Positions 5,040 to 5,878 of a DNA stretch of 5,878 nt are shown here, one piece after another (position 1 is the stretch's first letter; each line of letters opens with the position of its first letter). This stretch comes from CAXBID01 sp963975495. GTDB taxonomy: Bacteria; Bacteroidota; Bacteroidia; Flavobacteriales; Flavobacteriaceae. Below the pieces are notes generated by a model that did not search any database, was not told the origin of the DNA, and worked only from the letters and a program-made list of their open reading frames with translations. The translations under genes and the position numbers were made by a program. Location of the stretch: NCBI GenBank assembly GCA_963975495.1, contig CAXBID010000242.1, positions 1 to 5,878 of the forward strand. Reading direction: 5' to 3'.

Positions 5040-5861
5040 TTAGTATTCAATTTCAACATTTACGGTAGAACCACCCTGTAATTTATTCCAAGATCCTTGA
5101 CTATTTGTTCTAGAATAGCCTTTCCCTTTGGTTAAAATAGCTCCTATATAAACTTCAATTGGACTTTTGAAATTTGGTATAAATTCAACACCAACAAAAA
5201 AATCTTGTTCTAAATAAATGTAATGTTTTGTTAAATCAATTTTTAGCCAACCAGGTTCGATGTGCTTTTTCTCTATTATGTTTTCAAAAACGATAGGTTC
5301 ACCTGGTGCATTGTTTTCATTTTTATAAAAGTTAATTCTAATAAAACTGCTATCAGATTTAAAACCTTTTCTTAAATATATATTTACAAGTTTTACTCTA
5401 ACTTTTTTATCTGGAATATTTATTCTTTGTGCATTTTCTATAATATCATTGTTTTTGGCTATTGCCCTTAGCCATAATAAAGGATTATAGCTTTTTACCC
5501 CAATTTTTCGATTTTTCTTCTTTTTGTTTGAGATTACTATTTCCGAAAGCTCGTTATTTTTTGGTTGAAGATAAATGGTTTGGTTTTCAAGGGTTTTAAT
5601 TGGAACTTTAACAGAGTGATAATTTATATGACTAATTATTAGGCTATCATTTGAGAGCTTTTTAGAAATATTAATACTAAATAAACCTTTTAAATTTGAA
5701 ATTGTTCCTGTATTTTTATTTAGTATTCCAATATTTACAAATTCAACAGTTTCATTTGTTTTAGAGTTAATGATAACTCCTGTCATTTGAATATCTTGGG
5801 GGAAAACTTGAAAGCTTATAACTTGAAATAGTAAGATTTTAAAAAGTAAATGTTTTATCAT
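5040..5861 (-). CDS. Exported protein with carboxypeptidase-regulatory-like domain and beta-rich C-terminal domain
   Basis: A 273-residue exported protein. Residues 1-22 are a signal peptide (core LLFKILLFQVISFQVF, cleavage near FPQ-D). Residues 25-111 form a CarboxypepD_reg-like domain (MTGVIINSKTNETVEFVNIG, TISNLKGLFSINI) ending in ELSEIVIS. A lysine-rich linker (112-121) leads to a C-terminal domain of about 150 residues with alternating beta-strand patterns (SSFIRINFYKNENNAPGEPI, GWLKIDL, FFVGVEFIP) and a glycine-rich end (GKGYSRTNSQGSWNKLQGGS). I recall similar tails in flavobacterial exported proteins but cannot name the family. It is the first gene visible in a pair with the gene at 4271-5023; only 17 bases upstream are in the window, so its promoter and any earlier operon member lie outside. 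Adhesion, binding or envelope maintenance are guesses. Confidence 0.82.
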   Translation of the reverse strand: MIKHLLFKILLFQVISFQVFPQDIQMTGVIINSKTNETVEFVNIGILNKNTGTISNLKGLFSINISKKLSNDSLIISHINYHSVKVPIKTLENQTIYLQPKNNELSEIVISNKKKKNRKIGVKSYNPLLWLRAIAKNNDIIENAQRINIPDKKVRVKLVNIYLRKGFKSDSSFIRINFYKNENNAPGEPIVFENIIEKKHIEPGWLKIDLTKHYIYLEQDFFVGVEFIPNFKSPIEVYIGAILTKGKGYSRTNSQGSWNKLQGGSTVNVEIEY

Positions 5862-5878
5862 TTAAGTTCATTAATATG

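Noticed and set aside
5024..5059. Extended start adding MLKLNTKNLFFI to the exported protein
   Set aside because: It would put 12 residues ahead of a complete signal peptide and overlap the upstream gene by 20 bases; the ATG at 5023 fits better.
4271..5861. SusC/TonB-dependent receptor fragments
   Set aside because: Each reading frame is complete with its own stop and signal peptide, and no plug or barrel sequence is present, so they are not obviously broken receptors.

Overview
The window looks like a piece of a Flavobacteriaceae (Bacteroidota) chromosome. The evidence is the very AT-rich coding sequence, Bacteroidota-type promoter elements (TAnnTTTG with an upstream TTTG/TTG), poor Shine-Dalgarno sites, secreted proteins with carboxypeptidase-regulatory-like domains, and protein sequences of flavobacterial style. 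No phage, IS transposase, CRISPR array, tRNA or rRNA is visible. Most genes are ordinary housekeeping or small accessory genes; the less expected signals are in the intergenic DNA.

Layout. Positions 1-380 are non-coding. They begin with the inner part of a large palindrome cut by the window edge (1-27), then AT-rich DNA, then a composite element (161-353) bounded by perfect 14-bp inverted repeats and holding three GC-rich hairpins with the same core. It sits just upstream of a secreted serine hydrolase of the class C beta-lactamase/DD-peptidase fold with a C-terminal DUF3471-like domain (381-1943, +). A clear promoter with an adjacent dyad (2047-2104) precedes a two-gene unit: a four-helix membrane protein (2123-2569) and a 66-residue XRE-type regulator (2571-2771), 1 base apart. 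A possible 27-codon hydrophobic ORF overlaps the end of the regulator gene.

On the minus strand follows a CobB/SIRT5-like sirtuin (2798-3481). It keeps the acyl-pocket YxxR motif but has lost the zinc cysteines. It is transcribed divergently from a trmH-type tRNA 2'-O-methyltransferase (3621-4286, +). Between them lies a 33-nt near-perfect dyad (3507-3539), and a consensus -7 element ends only 4 bases before the trmH ATG, which suggests a leaderless mRNA.

trmH overlaps tail-to-tail by 16 bases with a minus-strand pair (5861 to 4271). Both members of the pair encode exported proteins with an N-terminal CarboxypepD_reg-like domain, but their C-terminal halves differ and neither has a TonB-receptor barrel. 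They probably form an operon whose promoter is beyond the right edge.

No convincing new multi-gene system is present. The best candidates for a second look are the 161-353 palindromic element, the 3507-3539 dyad, and the self-contained membrane protein/XRE module with its candidate operator.
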